A stretch of DNA of 48,535 nucleotides from Sphingomonas azotifigens NBRC 15497 (GCF_002091475.1 NZ_BCTR01000058.1:1-48535), one strand, 5' to 3'. Positions 8,093-17,100 are shown, counted from the stretch's first letter. Notes: generated by a model from the sequence alone, not told the origin. Numbers and translations: made by a program.

Positions 8093-8350
8093 ATGGTAGG
8101 CTTTATCGTTTGGCTCGTCATCGGCGGCGTCGTCGGCTGGCTTGCGAGCATCATCATGCGGACCGATGCCCAGCAGGGTATCTTCCTGAACATCGTCGTC
8201 GGCATCGTCGGCGCCTTCGTCGGCGGACTGCTGTTCGGCGGCAACATCAACAGCGGCGTGATCACCCCGATGACCTTCCTGGTCTCGCTGGTGGGTGCGG
8301 TCATCCTGCTGGCGATCGTCAACCTGGTGCGTCGCGGCGCGGTGCGCTAA
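8093..8350 (+). CDS. GlsB/YeaQ/YmgE family stress-response membrane protein
   Basis: 85-residue very hydrophobic inner-membrane protein (transglycosylase-associated protein family) with three predicted membrane segments (about 3-17, 30-48 and 60-78) and the Gly-rich pattern typical of the family (IGGVVGWLASIIM, IVGAFVGGLLFGG). Members are commonly induced by general stress; their biochemical role is unknown. A strong AAGGAGG ribosome-binding site lies 6-7 bases before the ATG. Monocistronic, closed by a strong bidirectional terminator. A GGAAC upstream resembles the -35 of an EcfG promoter but no matching -10 was found. Confidence 0.9.
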   Translation: MVGFIVWLVIGGVVGWLASIIMRTDAQQGIFLNIVVGIVGAFVGGLLFGGNINSGVITPMTFLVSLVGAVILLAIVNLVRRGAVR

Positions 8351-8370
8351 GCGCCCCTCGTCGACCAACC

Positions 8371-8412
8371 AACAAAAAGGGCCGTCCCGCGGGGGCGGCC
8401 CTTTTTTTGTTG
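8371..8412. terminator. Bidirectional rho-independent terminator
   Basis: AACAAAAAGGGCCGTCCC pairs with GGGGGCGGCCCTTTTT and then TTGTT; the GC stem has one mismatch and is flanked by A5 on the left and T7 on the right. It serves the plus-strand stress membrane protein and the convergent minus-strand SIMPL gene. One of the clearest terminators in the window. Confidence 0.9.
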
Positions 8413-8418
8413 TCCGGT

Positions 8419-9147
8419 TTACTTCAGCAGGAAGCGCACCGAGACGCTGGCGGTGATCTTCTGCTCGCCCGGCACGATCGCGGTATCCGCCCCCGCCATC
8501 ACCGCCTTGCTGCGCATCAGCATCGGCATGGGCATCTGCGGCACCGGTGCGCTGCCCGCTTCCGAGATCAGCAGGATGCGCTCGACCTTCAGGCCCGCCG
8601 TCTGGGCATAGAGCGTCGCCCGCGCCTTGGCCTTGGCGATCGCATCGCGCCGCGCCTCGTCGAGCGCACCCTCCTCGTCCGCGATCGTCAGGTTCGGGCC
8701 GGCAATGTTGTTCGCCCCCTGCGCCACCAGTGCGTCGAGGATCGTGCCGCTCTTGGCGATCTCGCGGAAGCGCACCGTCAGCTGGTTCGATGCCTGGTAG
8801 CCGGTGATCACCGGCGGCTTGTTTTCCTGATAGCGATATTGCGGCGCGAGGTTGACCGCGCTGGTCTGCAGGTCGCGCTCGGCCACGCCCGCCTTGCGCA
8901 GCGCGCCCAGCACCGCCGCCATCCGCGCGGCATTCTGCTGCATCGCCTCGCCGGCAGTGGGCGCGGTGGTGACGACGCCGGCCTGGATCAGCGCCAGATC
9001 GGGTACGCGGGTGCTCGTCCCTTCGGCGACGAGGTCGAGCACGGTGCCGTCGGCCGGGATCGGCTGGGCGGTCGCGCCCGTCTGCGCAGACGCCGGGACG
9101 GCGACGGCGATCGCGAGCAGCGCGGCGAGCGGCAGGGTGCGGATCAT
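8419..9147 (-). CDS. SIMPL domain-containing (DUF541) periplasmic protein
   Basis: 242 residues with a signal peptide (about 1-21, cleavage after ASA) followed by a SIMPL/DUF541 domain over most of the mature chain. Family members are periplasmic or outer-membrane-associated proteins of poorly known function; E. coli YggE is linked to oxidative stress and the mouse namesake to signalling, which does not transfer. AGGAGG sits about 6 bases before the ATG. Divergent from the RND efflux operon and convergent with the small stress membrane protein, with which it shares a terminator. There is no internal truncation. Confidence 0.88.
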   Translation of the reverse strand: MIRTLPLAALLAIAVAVPASAQTGATAQPIPADGTVLDLVAEGTSTRVPDLALIQAGVVTTAPTAGEAMQQNAARMAAVLGALRKAGVAERDLQTSAVNLAPQYRYQENKPPVITGYQASNQLTVRFREIAKSGTILDALVAQGANNIAGPNLTIADEEGALDEARRDAIAKAKARATLYAQTAGLKVERILLISEAGSAPVPQMPMPMLMRSKAVMAGADTAIVPGEQKITASVSVRFLLK

Positions 9148-9262
9148 GGGACGTTCCTCCTGTGGTTTGTCGTCTCTACGGACCGGCTTGTCGCCGCCTG
9201 CGGACGAACGCAGGCTGAACGACCTGGCCCAAGCAAACGATTGGCGTTATTTGCAGAGCACT

Positions 9263-9275
9263 GCATGGACCATGC
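9263..9275. promoter_or_regulatory. Operator-like palindrome upstream of the RND operon
   Basis: GCATGG-A-CCATGC is a perfect 6-1-6 inverted repeat in the divergent region between the SIMPL gene and the efflux adaptor. Its symmetry would suit a dimeric regulator, but no regulator gene is adjacent. Chance occurrence is possible. Confidence 0.25.
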
Positions 9276-9343
9276 TTTTTCTTGGCCGTGACTTGCGTCG
9301 CCCCGAACAACCGGGCATTTCGACGTGCTGCATCATCCCGGTC

Positions 9344-9370
9344 TTGTCGCCGGTGATATATTCCTATAAT
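9344..9370 (+). promoter_or_regulatory. Candidate sigma-70 type promoter for the RND efflux operon
   Basis: A perfect TATAAT (9365-9370) stands 46 bases before the adaptor ATG, with TTGTCG 15 bases upstream as a plausible but short-spaced -35. In such GC-rich DNA a perfect -10 hexamer in an intergenic region is notable. The start site is not known. Confidence 0.4.
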
Positions 9371-9415
9371 ACAGTTCGGCAAGGGGCGCATCGCCGCTCT
9401 CGACGAGGTGGGCGC

Positions 9416-10594
9416 ATGAATTACGAGGCAGGGATGTTGGATCGGCAGGAGCGACTCGGTTTCGAGGGGGAACCGGCGCGTCGCGGGCGGCGCTGGCTTT
9501 GGATCGGCCTGGCCGCATTCGTGCTGGTCGTGGTCGCCGGCTTCCTGATGATGCGGCCTGCCGCGAAGCCCGTGCCGGCCGCCAAGGGCGGCAAGGCGCA
9601 GAGCCAGCTGCTGACCGTCACCGTCTCCGCGCCCGGCCAGCAGGTCATCTCGACCATCGTCACCGGTACCGGCAGCCTCGCCGCCAAGCGCGAGATGCCG
9701 GTGGGTGTCGCCGGCGAGGGCGGCCTCGTCACCCGCGTGCTGGTCGATGCCGGCAGCTGGGTCCGGAAGGGCCAGGTGCTCGCGGTGGTCGATCGCTCGG
9801 TGCAGGCGCAGACCGCCGAGTCGCTCGCCGCGCAGATCCGCGTCGCCGAGGCCGATGCCAAGCTCGCCCAGGCGAACCTGGAGCGTGCGCAGCAACTGGT
9901 CGGCAACGGATTCATCTCGCGCGCGGACATCGATCAGCGCACCGCCACCCGCGATCAGGCGCTGGCCCGCGTCCGCGTCGCCAAGGCGCAGCTCGCCGAA
10001 ACCCAGGCGCGCAACCGCCGGCTCGACATCCGCGCGCCCGAAGCCGGGCTGGTGCTCGCCCGCCAGATCGAGCCGGGCCAGATCGTCAGCTCGGGCTCGG
10101 GCACGCTGTTCCGCATGGCGATGGACGGGCAGTTCGAACTGCGCACCCAGCTGTCCGAAGCGGACGTGCAGAAGCTCCATGTCGGTGCCCCGGCGGAAGT
10201 GACGCCGGTCGGTACGCAAACCAGCTTCAAGGGCCAGGTGTGGCAGGTCTCGCCGGTGATCGATCCGACCAGCCGGCTCGGCATCGCCCGCATCGCGCTG
10301 CCCTACAACCCGGCGCTGCGCCCCGGCGGCTTCGCCAGCGCGCGGATCGTCGCCGGCGCGGTGACGTCGGTGATCCTGCCGCAATCGGCGGTGCAGAGCG
10401 ACCAGCAGGGCGCCTATGTCTACATCCTCAACGACAAGGACGAGGCGGTGCGCCGCGACGTGAAGACCGGCGACGTGTCCGATCAGGGCGTCCGGATCGT
10501 CGGCGGGCTCACCGGCAACGAGCGTGTGGTGATGACCGCGGGTGCGTTCCTCAACCCGGGCCAGAAGGTCATACCCCAGCTCCAGAAGAAGTAA
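9416..10594 (+). CDS. RND efflux periplasmic adaptor subunit (HlyD/AcrA family)
   Basis: 392-residue membrane-fusion protein that links an inner-membrane RND pump to an outer-membrane channel. One N-terminal membrane segment (about 28-45, LWIGLAAFVLVVVAG) follows an Arg-rich cytoplasmic end. The lipoyl half-motifs flank a coiled-coil hairpin (about 135-200, Ala/Glu/Gln rich), followed by beta-barrel and membrane-proximal domains (from about 225 on). I place the start at the ATG at 9416, which has GAGGTG upstream; the frame is open further upstream but does not look coding. The pump gene follows 12 bases later, so the pair is an operon. Confidence 0.92.
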   Translation: MNYEAGMLDRQERLGFEGEPARRGRRWLWIGLAAFVLVVVAGFLMMRPAAKPVPAAKGGKAQSQLLTVTVSAPGQQVISTIVTGTGSLAAKREMPVGVAGEGGLVTRVLVDAGSWVRKGQVLAVVDRSVQAQTAESLAAQIRVAEADAKLAQANLERAQQLVGNGFISRADIDQRTATRDQALARVRVAKAQLAETQARNRRLDIRAPEAGLVLARQIEPGQIVSSGSGTLFRMAMDGQFELRTQLSEADVQKLHVGAPAEVTPVGTQTSFKGQVWQVSPVIDPTSRLGIARIALPYNPALRPGGFASARIVAGAVTSVILPQSAVQSDQQGAYVYILNDKDEAVRRDVKTGDVSDQGVRIVGGLTGNERVVMTAGAFLNPGQKVIPQLQKK

Positions 10595-10606
10595 GGGATC
10601 GGCGCG

Positions 10607-13600
10607 ATGAGCTTTCGCAACATCTCGGCCTGGGCCATCCGCAACCCGGTCCCGCCGATCGTGCTGTTCCTGTTCCTCACCATCGCCGGGCTGGTCAGCT
10701 TCAGCCGGATGGACGTGAACAACAGCCCGGACATCGACTTTCCGATCGTCTGGATCTCGATCAGCCAGCCCGGCGCCGCGCCGAGCGAGCTCGAAACGCA
10801 GATCACCCAGAAGGTCGAATCCGCCGTCCGCAGCCTGCAGGGGATCGACGAGATCAACTCGACGGTGTCCGAAGGCAACAGCCAGACGGTGGTGCAGCTG
10901 GCGATCGGCACCCCGATCGATCGCGCCGTGGAAGACGTGCGCAGCGCGATCCAGCAGATCCGCGGCAACCTGCCCGACGGCATCCTCGAGCCGCAGGTCG
11001 GCCGTGTCGACAGCGCGAGCAGCAACGACATCGCCAGCTTCACCGCGACGGCGAGCGACATGACCGTCGAGCAGCTTTCCTGGTACATCGACAACAGCGT
11101 GTCGAAGGAATTGCTGTCGATCAGCGGCATGGCGGCGGTGCAGCGCAACGGCGGCGTCAGCCGGGAAGTCAGCGTCGTGCTCGATCCCGTGAAGCTGGCG
11201 AGCTTCGGGCTCACCGCGAGCCAGGTGAACCAGCAGCTGCGCCAGGTGAATCTCAATGCGGCGGGCGGCCGCGCGCAGATCTCCGGTTTCGAACAGTCGC
11301 TGCGCGTCGTCGGCAACGCCAAGGACGCCTATTCGCTCGGCCAGACCCAGATCGCCACCGGCAATGGCCGCACCGTGCGCCTGGCAGATATCGCGACGGT
11401 GAAGGACGGATTCGCAGAACGCCGCAACTTCGCGCGCTATGACGGGCATCCGGTGATCTCGTTCGATATCCAGCGTGCCAAGGGTGCCTCGGACGTTACC
11501 ATCTTCGAGGAGTCGCAGAAGAAGCTTGCGGCGCTCGAAAAGGCCAACCCGAAGGTCCATTTCGAGCTGCTCGACAATTACAGCAAATACGCCAAGCAGC
11601 AGTTCGACACCGCGATGGAGGCGATGATCGAAGGCGCGGTGCTCGCCGTCGTCGTCGTGTTCCTCTTCCTGCGCGACTGGCGGGCGACGGTGATCTCGGC
11701 ACTGGCGATTCCCCTGTCGGCGATCCCCAGTTTCTGGTTCATGGACATGATGGGCTTCACGCTCAACCAGATGACGCTGCTCGCGCTCAGCCTGGTGGCC
11801 GGCGTCCTGGTCGACGACGCGATCGTGGAGATCGAGAACATCGTTCGCCATATGCGGATGGGCAAATCCGCCTATCAGGCGTCGATCGACGCGGCGGACG
11901 AGATCGGCGTTGCCGTGCTGGCGACGACGATGTCGATCGTCGCGGTGTTCCTGCCGGTCAGCGTGATGCCGGGCATTTCCGGCCAGTTCTTCAAGAATTT
12001 CGGCCTGACGGTGGTTGCCGCCGTGCTGATGTCGCTGGCGGTCGCCCGCATGCTGACACCGATGGTCGCGGCCTATTTCCTGAAGGCGCACGGCCATGTC
12101 GAACATGGCGGCGGGCCGGTGATGCGCCTCTATGTCCGGCTGCTCGAATGGACGCTGATGCATCGGTGGGCGGCGATCCTCGGCTATGTGCTGTCGCTGG
12201 CAGGGACGATCCTGCTGCTCGTCACCATGCCGCAGACCTTCCAGCCCGCGCAGGACCAGGACAGTGTGACCGCGACGATCGAGATGGTGCCGGGCACCAC
12301 GCTCGATCAGACCGATCGCGTCGTCCAGCAGGTCGCTGCGATCCTGCGCGCCGAGCCGGGCGTGCAGCACACCTATGCCCGCACCCAGGTCGGCAGTGGC
12401 CGCGTCACCGCCGATCTGGCGGAGAAGAAGAGCGCCGAACGCAAGGAAACCAGCACCGAGTTCGAGAAGCGCGTGGCGCCCAAGCTGCTCGCCATTCCCG
12501 ATGCGCGGGTGAATTTCCGCTCGCAGTTCGGCTGGGGCTCGACCGGTCGCGACCTGACGGTGACGCTGGGCGGCGAGGATCCGGAACTGCTCAACAAGAC
12601 CGCGCTCACGCTGATGAAGCAGATGGAGGGCCTGAAGTCGGTCGTCGCGCCGCGCATCTCGGGCGATCTGCAGCGCCCCGAGATCGTGATCTCGCCGCGG
12701 CTCGATCTCGCCGCCGATCTGGGCGTGACCACCGCCGCGCTGTCCAACGCCATCCGCGTCGCGACGCTGGGGGATATCGAGCAGAACAGCGCGAAATTCT
12801 CGCTATCCGACCGCCAGATCCCGATCCGCGTCGCGCTCGACCAGGATTCGCGGACCCGGCTCGACACGCTCCAGAACATGCGCGTGCAGACCCAGACCGG
12901 CGGCTCGGTGCCGCTCTCGGCGGTGGCGGACATCCGCTTCGCCGCCGGGCCGACCAAGGTCGAGCGACTCAACCTGCAGCGCCGCCTGGTGGTGGGTGCC
13001 GATCTCGCCATGGATCCGAAGACGGGCAAGCCCTATGTCTCGGGTGACGTGATGAAGGAGATCCACAAGCTCCCGATCATGCAGCACCTGCCGGTGGGCG
13101 TGGCCGAAATGACGGTGGGCCAGGCCAAGTGGCAGGGCGAGATGATCCAGAACTTCATCGTCGCGCTGGCCTCGGGCATCTTCCTGGTCTTCGCGGTGAT
13201 GGTGCTGCTGTATCGCCGCTTCGTCTCGCCGATCGTCAACATGGGCTCGCTGCTCAACGCGCCGCTCGGCGGGCTGATCATGCTGGCGGTCCTGGGCATG
13301 CCGGTGAGCCTGCCGGTCTATATCGGCATGCTGATGCTGTTTGGCATCGTCGCCAAGAACTCGATCCTGCTCGTCGACTTCGCGCTGGAGGAGATGGAGA
13401 AGGGCGTGCCGAAGATGGAGGCGATCATCGATGCGGGCCGCAAGCGCGCCCAGCCGATCGTGATGACCACGATCGCGATGGTGGCGGGCATGGTGCCGAC
13501 CGCGCTCTCGCTCAACGGCGACTCGTCGTTCCGCGCGCCGATGGGCGTGGTGGTGATCGGCGGCCTGATCGTCTCGACCTTGCTCACGCTGGTGATCGTG

Positions 13601-13777
13601 CCGGCGCTGTTCAGTCTCGCGGTGGGGCTGGAGGGCTGGCTCGGTCCGCGGCTCTCGCGGCGGCTGCTCACCTATCGTCCGGGCGACGATGGCAGCCGCG
13701 TGCTCGGGCCGGCAGCAGGGCCGCATGGGGCCATCGACCACAAGCCCGGCGACGACGAGGTCCAGCCGGCGGAGTGA
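10607..13777 (+). CDS. RND efflux transporter permease (AcrB/MdtB-type)
   Basis: 1056-residue proton-driven efflux pump of the inner membrane, normal length for the family. Twelve membrane segments are expected; TM1 is near residues 14-32, and the conserved Asp pair of TM4 is visible in GVLVDDAIVEIENI (about 398-411). The RxFxF-like gate region, the two large periplasmic loops and the second TM4-like block (LFGIVAKNSILLVDF, about 912-926) are intact. Downstream of and coupled to the adaptor gene. No outer-membrane factor or regulator is encoded here, so a shared TolC-like channel encoded elsewhere is expected. Substrates cannot be read from sequence. Confidence 0.95.
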   Translation: MSFRNISAWAIRNPVPPIVLFLFLTIAGLVSFSRMDVNNSPDIDFPIVWISISQPGAAPSELETQITQKVESAVRSLQGIDEINSTVSEGNSQTVVQLAIGTPIDRAVEDVRSAIQQIRGNLPDGILEPQVGRVDSASSNDIASFTATASDMTVEQLSWYIDNSVSKELLSISGMAAVQRNGGVSREVSVVLDPVKLASFGLTASQVNQQLRQVNLNAAGGRAQISGFEQSLRVVGNAKDAYSLGQTQIATGNGRTVRLADIATVKDGFAERRNFARYDGHPVISFDIQRAKGASDVTIFEESQKKLAALEKANPKVHFELLDNYSKYAKQQFDTAMEAMIEGAVLAVVVVFLFLRDWRATVISALAIPLSAIPSFWFMDMMGFTLNQMTLLALSLVAGVLVDDAIVEIENIVRHMRMGKSAYQASIDAADEIGVAVLATTMSIVAVFLPVSVMPGISGQFFKNFGLTVVAAVLMSLAVARMLTPMVAAYFLKAHGHVEHGGGPVMRLYVRLLEWTLMHRWAAILGYVLSLAGTILLLVTMPQTFQPAQDQDSVTATIEMVPGTTLDQTDRVVQQVAAILRAEPGVQHTYARTQVGSGRVTADLAEKKSAERKETSTEFEKRVAPKLLAIPDARVNFRSQFGWGSTGRDLTVTLGGEDPELLNKTALTLMKQMEGLKSVVAPRISGDLQRPEIVISPRLDLAADLGVTTAALSNAIRVATLGDIEQNSAKFSLSDRQIPIRVALDQDSRTRLDTLQNMRVQTQTGGSVPLSAVADIRFAAGPTKVERLNLQRRLVVGADLAMDPKTGKPYVSGDVMKEIHKLPIMQHLPVGVAEMTVGQAKWQGEMIQNFIVALASGIFLVFAVMVLLYRRFVSPIVNMGSLLNAPLGGLIMLAVLGMPVSLPVYIGMLMLFGIVAKNSILLVDFALEEMEKGVPKMEAIIDAGRKRAQPIVMTTIAMVAGMVPTALSLNGDSSFRAPMGVVVIGGLIVSTLLTLVIVPALFSLAVGLEGWLGPRLSRRLLTYRPGDDGSRVLGPAAGPHGAIDHKPGDDEVQPAE

Positions 13778-13792
13778 GGGCCCCTACAAATC

Positions 13793-13814
13793 CCCCTCCC
13801 GCTTGCGGGAGGGG
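13793..13814. repeat. Intergenic palindrome, copy 1
   Basis: CCCCTCCCGC-TT-GCGGGAGGGG, a perfect 10-base-arm palindrome, continuing into TTAGGGGAGGGTG. Copy 2 at 13925-13946 is its exact reverse complement. The pair sits between the RND pump and a flavin oxidoreductase gene. It looks like a sphingomonad REP/BIME-type element and could also act as a transcription or mRNA-stability barrier downstream of the pump gene. Confidence 0.75.
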
Positions 13815-13924
13815 TTAGGGGAGGGTGAGAGAGGGTAGCGGGCGACTCTGTGCGAAGGAGGGCTTGGGCAGCAGCGCTCCTTCTTAAGCGTTCGCGCTCG
13901 CTTCCAGCACGCACCCTCCCCCTG

Positions 13925-13946
13925 CCCCTCCCGCAAGCGGGAGGGG
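13925..13946. repeat. Intergenic palindrome, copy 2 (inverted)
   Basis: CCCCTCCCGC-AA-GCGGGAGGGG, the exact reverse complement of the element at 13793-13814, with flanking sequence (GCACCCTCCCCCTG to its left) that also matches the flank of copy 1 in inverted form. About 110 bases of unrelated sequence separate the copies. A related but shorter-loop element lies at 48516-48535. Confidence 0.75.
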
Positions 13947-14000
13947 AGTTGAAGGACTAACCCTCTGGCAACGCTGCGCCGGCGTCCCCACATCCCTGCC

Positions 14001-14999
14001 ATGACCGCATATTCCCTGCTCGATCTGGTGCCCGTCGTCCAAGGCGGCACCGTGGGCCAGGCGCTCGCCAACGCCGCCGACCTCGCCGCGCATGCCGAGA
14101 AGCTCGGTTTCCAGCGCTACTGGATGGCCGAGCATCACGGCATGGAGGGCATCGCCAGCGCGGCGACCGCGGTGGTGATCGCGCATGTCGGCCATGCGAC
14201 CAGCACGATCCGCATCGGCGCGGGCGGGATCATGCTCCCCAACCATTCGCCGCTGCAGGTGGCCGAGGCGTTCGGCACGCTCGACGCACTGTTCCCCGGC
14301 CGCATCGACCTCGGCTTGGGCCGCGCGCCGGGCTCGGACCAGCGGGTGTCCGCCGCGATCCGCCGCAACCTGTCGAGCGACGGCAATGACTTCCCGCAGG
14401 ACGTGATGGAGCTGCAAAGCTATCTCGCCGATGACGGCCGCACCGGCATCCGCGCGACCCCGGGCGCGGGCGCGGACGTCAAGCTGTGGATCCTCGGCTC
14501 CAGCACCTTCGGCGCGCAACTCGCCGCCGCGCTGGGCCTGCCCTATGCCTTCGCCTCGCATTTCGCCCCGGGGCTGCTCGACGAGGCGATCGCGGTCTAT
14601 CGCCGCAACTTCCGCCCGTCCGCGGCGCTCGCCAAGCCGCACGTCATGCTCGGCTTCAACGTCTTCGCCGCCGACAGCGACGAGGAGGGCGAATATCTCG
14701 CCAGCTCGCAGCAACAGGCGTTCGTCGCGATCCGCACCACCGGGCGCGGTATCCAGTTGCCGCCGCCGGTGCGCGGCTATCGCGAAAGCCTGGGCACGCA
14801 GGGCAATGCGGTGCTCGACCATGTGCTGTCCGCCTCGGCGATCGGCGGCCCCGCCAAGGTGCGCCGCGAAATCGAGGCCTTCCTCGATCGCACCCAGGCC
14901 GACGAGCTGATGCTCACCAGCGCGATGTTCGATCATCAGGCCCGCAAGCGCAGCCTCGAGATCGCCGCGGAGGCGATGCGGGCGGTCGAGCCGGCCTGA
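14001..14999 (+). CDS. LLM class flavin-dependent oxidoreductase
   Basis: 332-residue luciferase-like monooxygenase family protein, a TIM-barrel enzyme that uses reduced FMN to oxygenate small substrates. Seen features are the N-terminal SLLDLVPVVQGG strand, the WMAEHHGM motif (about 36-43), IRIGAGGIMLPNHSPL (about 72-87) and GLGRAPGSDQ (about 109-118), all typical of the YhbW-like subgroup. No flavin reductase partner is adjacent. No good ribosome-binding site is visible at the ATG, but the N-terminus matches the family. It is convergent with the following histidine kinase gene, 3 bases apart. Substrate unknown. Confidence 0.9.
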   Translation: MTAYSLLDLVPVVQGGTVGQALANAADLAAHAEKLGFQRYWMAEHHGMEGIASAATAVVIAHVGHATSTIRIGAGGIMLPNHSPLQVAEAFGTLDALFPGRIDLGLGRAPGSDQRVSAAIRRNLSSDGNDFPQDVMELQSYLADDGRTGIRATPGAGADVKLWILGSSTFGAQLAAALGLPYAFASHFAPGLLDEAIAVYRRNFRPSAALAKPHVMLGFNVFAADSDEEGEYLASSQQQAFVAIRTTGRGIQLPPPVRGYRESLGTQGNAVLDHVLSASAIGGPAKVRREIEAFLDRTQADELMLTSAMFDHQARKRSLEIAAEAMRAVEPA

Positions 15000-15002
15000 G
15001 GC

Positions 15003-16421
15003 TCAGCCCGCGGCGGGCAGGCGGAGGCGGACGAGCAGGCCGCCCAGATCGTCGCTCTCTTCCAGGCTGACGGTGCCGCCATAGATTTCGGCCACGTCGC
15101 GGACGATCGCCATGCCGAGCCCGGTGCCGGGCTTGCCGGTATCGAGCCGCACGCCGCGATCGAAGATGCGGATGCGATCGGCCTCGGGGATGCCCATGCC
15201 GTCATCCTCGACCAGGATCTCGACAAAGCCCGACTCGAGCCGCGCCGTGACGAACACGCTGCCGCCGCCGTACTTGGCGGCATTCTCGACGAGGTTGCCG
15301 AGGATCTCGTCGAGATCCTGTCGCTCGATATGCGCGACCGCGTCCTTCACTCCGTCCACGTCGATGCGGACATTGGGATAGAGCCGCGCCACCGCGCGCT
15401 CGACCGCCTCGATCGACGGCCATACCTCGGCGCGGCTGTGCGCGCTGCCGCGGCGGCCGACCGCGCGGGCGCGGGCAAGGTGGTGGTCGATCTGCCGCCG
15501 CATCGTCCGCGCCTCGCGGATCACGGTGTCGGGCAGGTCGGCCTGCCCTGCGGCCGCCGCGTTCATGATCACGCTGAGCGGGGTCTTGAGCGCGTGCGCG
15601 AGGTTGCCGGCATGGCGCCGCGCCTCCTCGGCCTGGCGGTCATTATGCTCGACCAGCGCGTTGAGTTCGTCCACCATCGGTCCCACCTCGGCCGGCATCG
15701 GCCCGCCGACACGCTGGGTCCGCCCCGCGCGCAGGCTAGCGATTTCGCGCCGCACCTTGCGCAGCGGGCGCAGGCCATACCAGGTCTGCAGCGCGGCCAT
15801 CGCCACCAGTCCCAGCCCGAGCAGCGCGAAGCTGCGCACCAGCGTGCGGCGCACCGTGGCGATCTGCGCGTCGAGCACGTCGCGGCTCTCCGCCACCTGG
15901 AAGCGCCAGCGTACCGGTGACCCGGGCAGGGTCAGGTCGCGCTCGGCGATGCGCAATTTCTGGTCGGCAAACTGGTTGCTGTCGTAGAAGTGCATCTCGC
16001 GGTCGTTGTGCACCTCATCGGCCTTGAGCCGCCGATCCCAGAGCGAGCGTGAGGGGAAGGGCTCGAACCCCTTGCCGCTGATCTGCCAATAGGCACCCGA
16101 ATTGGGTTCGAGGAACCGCTGGTCGGCGAGTTCGCGGTTCATCACCACCTCGCCGTTCGATCCGACCTCGGCAGAGACGATCATCGACGAGACGAGATAA
16201 TCGAGCTGGTCGTCGAAGTTGCGGGTGATCGCGCCGGTCAGCACCCGGTCGAGCGCCAGCCCTCCGCCGACGAGCAGCAGCAGGATCCACGCCGTCGCCA
16301 CCAGCAGCATGCGCCGGCTGACCGATCCGGTGACCCGCACCGGCCGGTGCCCGCGCGGGCCCGTCTCGGCAGGCGCGGACGCCGCTTCGGGTTCCTCGCC
16401 GGAGATCAGCGTCGCGTCCAC
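15003..16421 (-). CDS. Two-component sensor histidine kinase (PhoQ/QseC-like)
   Basis: 472-residue inner-membrane kinase. A 37-residue cytoplasmic head, TM1 (about 38-58), a periplasmic sensor domain (about 59-193), TM2 (about 194-214), a HAMP-like linker with a Pro-containing RPLRKVRREI, a DHp helix with phospho-accepting His276 in HALKTPL, and a CA domain with N box (GNLVENAAKYGG), G1 (VEDDGMGIP) and G2 (GTGLGMAI). The start is a GTG with GAGG about 9 bases upstream, 10 bases after the stop of the response regulator. Third gene of the PepSY-regulator-kinase operon. The ligand is unknown; kinases of this type often sense envelope stress, cations or peptides. Confidence 0.93.
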   Translation of the reverse strand: MDATLISGEEPEAASAPAETGPRGHRPVRVTGSVSRRMLLVATAWILLLLVGGGLALDRVLTGAITRNFDDQLDYLVSSMIVSAEVGSNGEVVMNRELADQRFLEPNSGAYWQISGKGFEPFPSRSLWDRRLKADEVHNDREMHFYDSNQFADQKLRIAERDLTLPGSPVRWRFQVAESRDVLDAQIATVRRTLVRSFALLGLGLVAMAALQTWYGLRPLRKVRREIASLRAGRTQRVGGPMPAEVGPMVDELNALVEHNDRQAEEARRHAGNLAHALKTPLSVIMNAAAAGQADLPDTVIREARTMRRQIDHHLARARAVGRRGSAHSRAEVWPSIEAVERAVARLYPNVRIDVDGVKDAVAHIERQDLDEILGNLVENAAKYGGGSVFVTARLESGFVEILVEDDGMGIPEADRIRIFDRGVRLDTGKPGTGLGMAIVRDVAEIYGGTVSLEESDDLGGLLVRLRLPAAG

Positions 16422-16431
16422 GCAGCGCGCC

Positions 16432-17100
16432 TCAGGTGAAGCTGGCTTCGTCCAGGCTGTAGCCCAGGCCGCGGATGGTGGTGATCACATCGGCGCCCAG
16501 CTTCTTGCGGATGCGCGTGACGAACACTTCGATCGTGTTCGAATCGCGATCGAAATCCTGGTCGTAGATATGCTCGATCAGTTCGGTGCGGCTGACCACC
16601 TTGCCCTTGTGGTGGAGCAGGTAGCTGAGCAGCTTGTATTCCTGCGCGGTCAGCTTCACCGGCTCGCCCGCCTTGGTGACCTTGCCCGAGCGGGTATCGA
16701 GGCGGATGTCGCCGGCGGTCAGCTCGGCCGAGGCGTTGCCCGAGGCGCGGCGGATCAGCGCGCGCAGGCGGGCGATCAGTTCCTCGGTCTGGAACGGCTT
16801 GGCGACATAATCGTCGGCGCCGGCATCGAGGCCTGCCACCTTGTCCGACCAGCTGTCGCGCGCGGTGAGCACCAGCACCGGCATGGTGCGGCCTTCCTTG
16901 CGCCAGCGGTCGAGCACGGTCAGCCCGTCGATCTCGGGCAGGCCGAGGTCGAGGATGATCGCGTCATATTGCTCGGTCGAGCCGAGGAAATGGCCTTCCT
17001 CGCCGTCGGTCGCGAGGTCGACGGCATAGCCCGCGCCCTCGAGCGCGGTGCGCAGCTGGATCCCGAGATTGGGTTCGTCCTCGACGATCAGAAGTCGCAT
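16432..17100 (-). CDS. OmpR/PhoP-family response regulator
   Basis: 222 residues: a receiver domain (about 1-115) with acidic pocket EDE (7-9), phosphorylated Asp51 in LDLGLP, Thr and Lys switch residues in VLTARD and KPF, then a winged-helix DNA-binding domain (about 128-220, with RTELIEHIYDQDFDRDSN and VTRIRKKLG). Cognate partner of the adjoining kinase. The N-terminal RLLIVEDEP and the C-terminal GLGY resemble PhoP/QseB-type regulators. An AAGGAC lies upstream of the ATG. Targets cannot be predicted; self-regulation of the operon is common for this class. Confidence 0.95.
   Translation of the reverse strand: MRLLIVEDEPNLGIQLRTALEGAGYAVDLATDGEEGHFLGSTEQYDAIILDLGLPEIDGLTVLDRWRKEGRTMPVLVLTARDSWSDKVAGLDAGADDYVAKPFQTEELIARLRALIRRASGNASAELTAGDIRLDTRSGKVTKAGEPVKLTAQEYKLLSYLLHHKGKVVSRTELIEHIYDQDFDRDSNTIEVFVTRIRKKLGADVITTIRGLGYSLDEASFT

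Noticed and set aside
9176..12370. Very long minus-strand open frame opposite the RND adaptor and pump genes
   Set aside because: It is the antisense of well-conserved RND genes. The translation is low-complexity His/Arg/Asp-rich sequence typical of GC-rich shadow frames.
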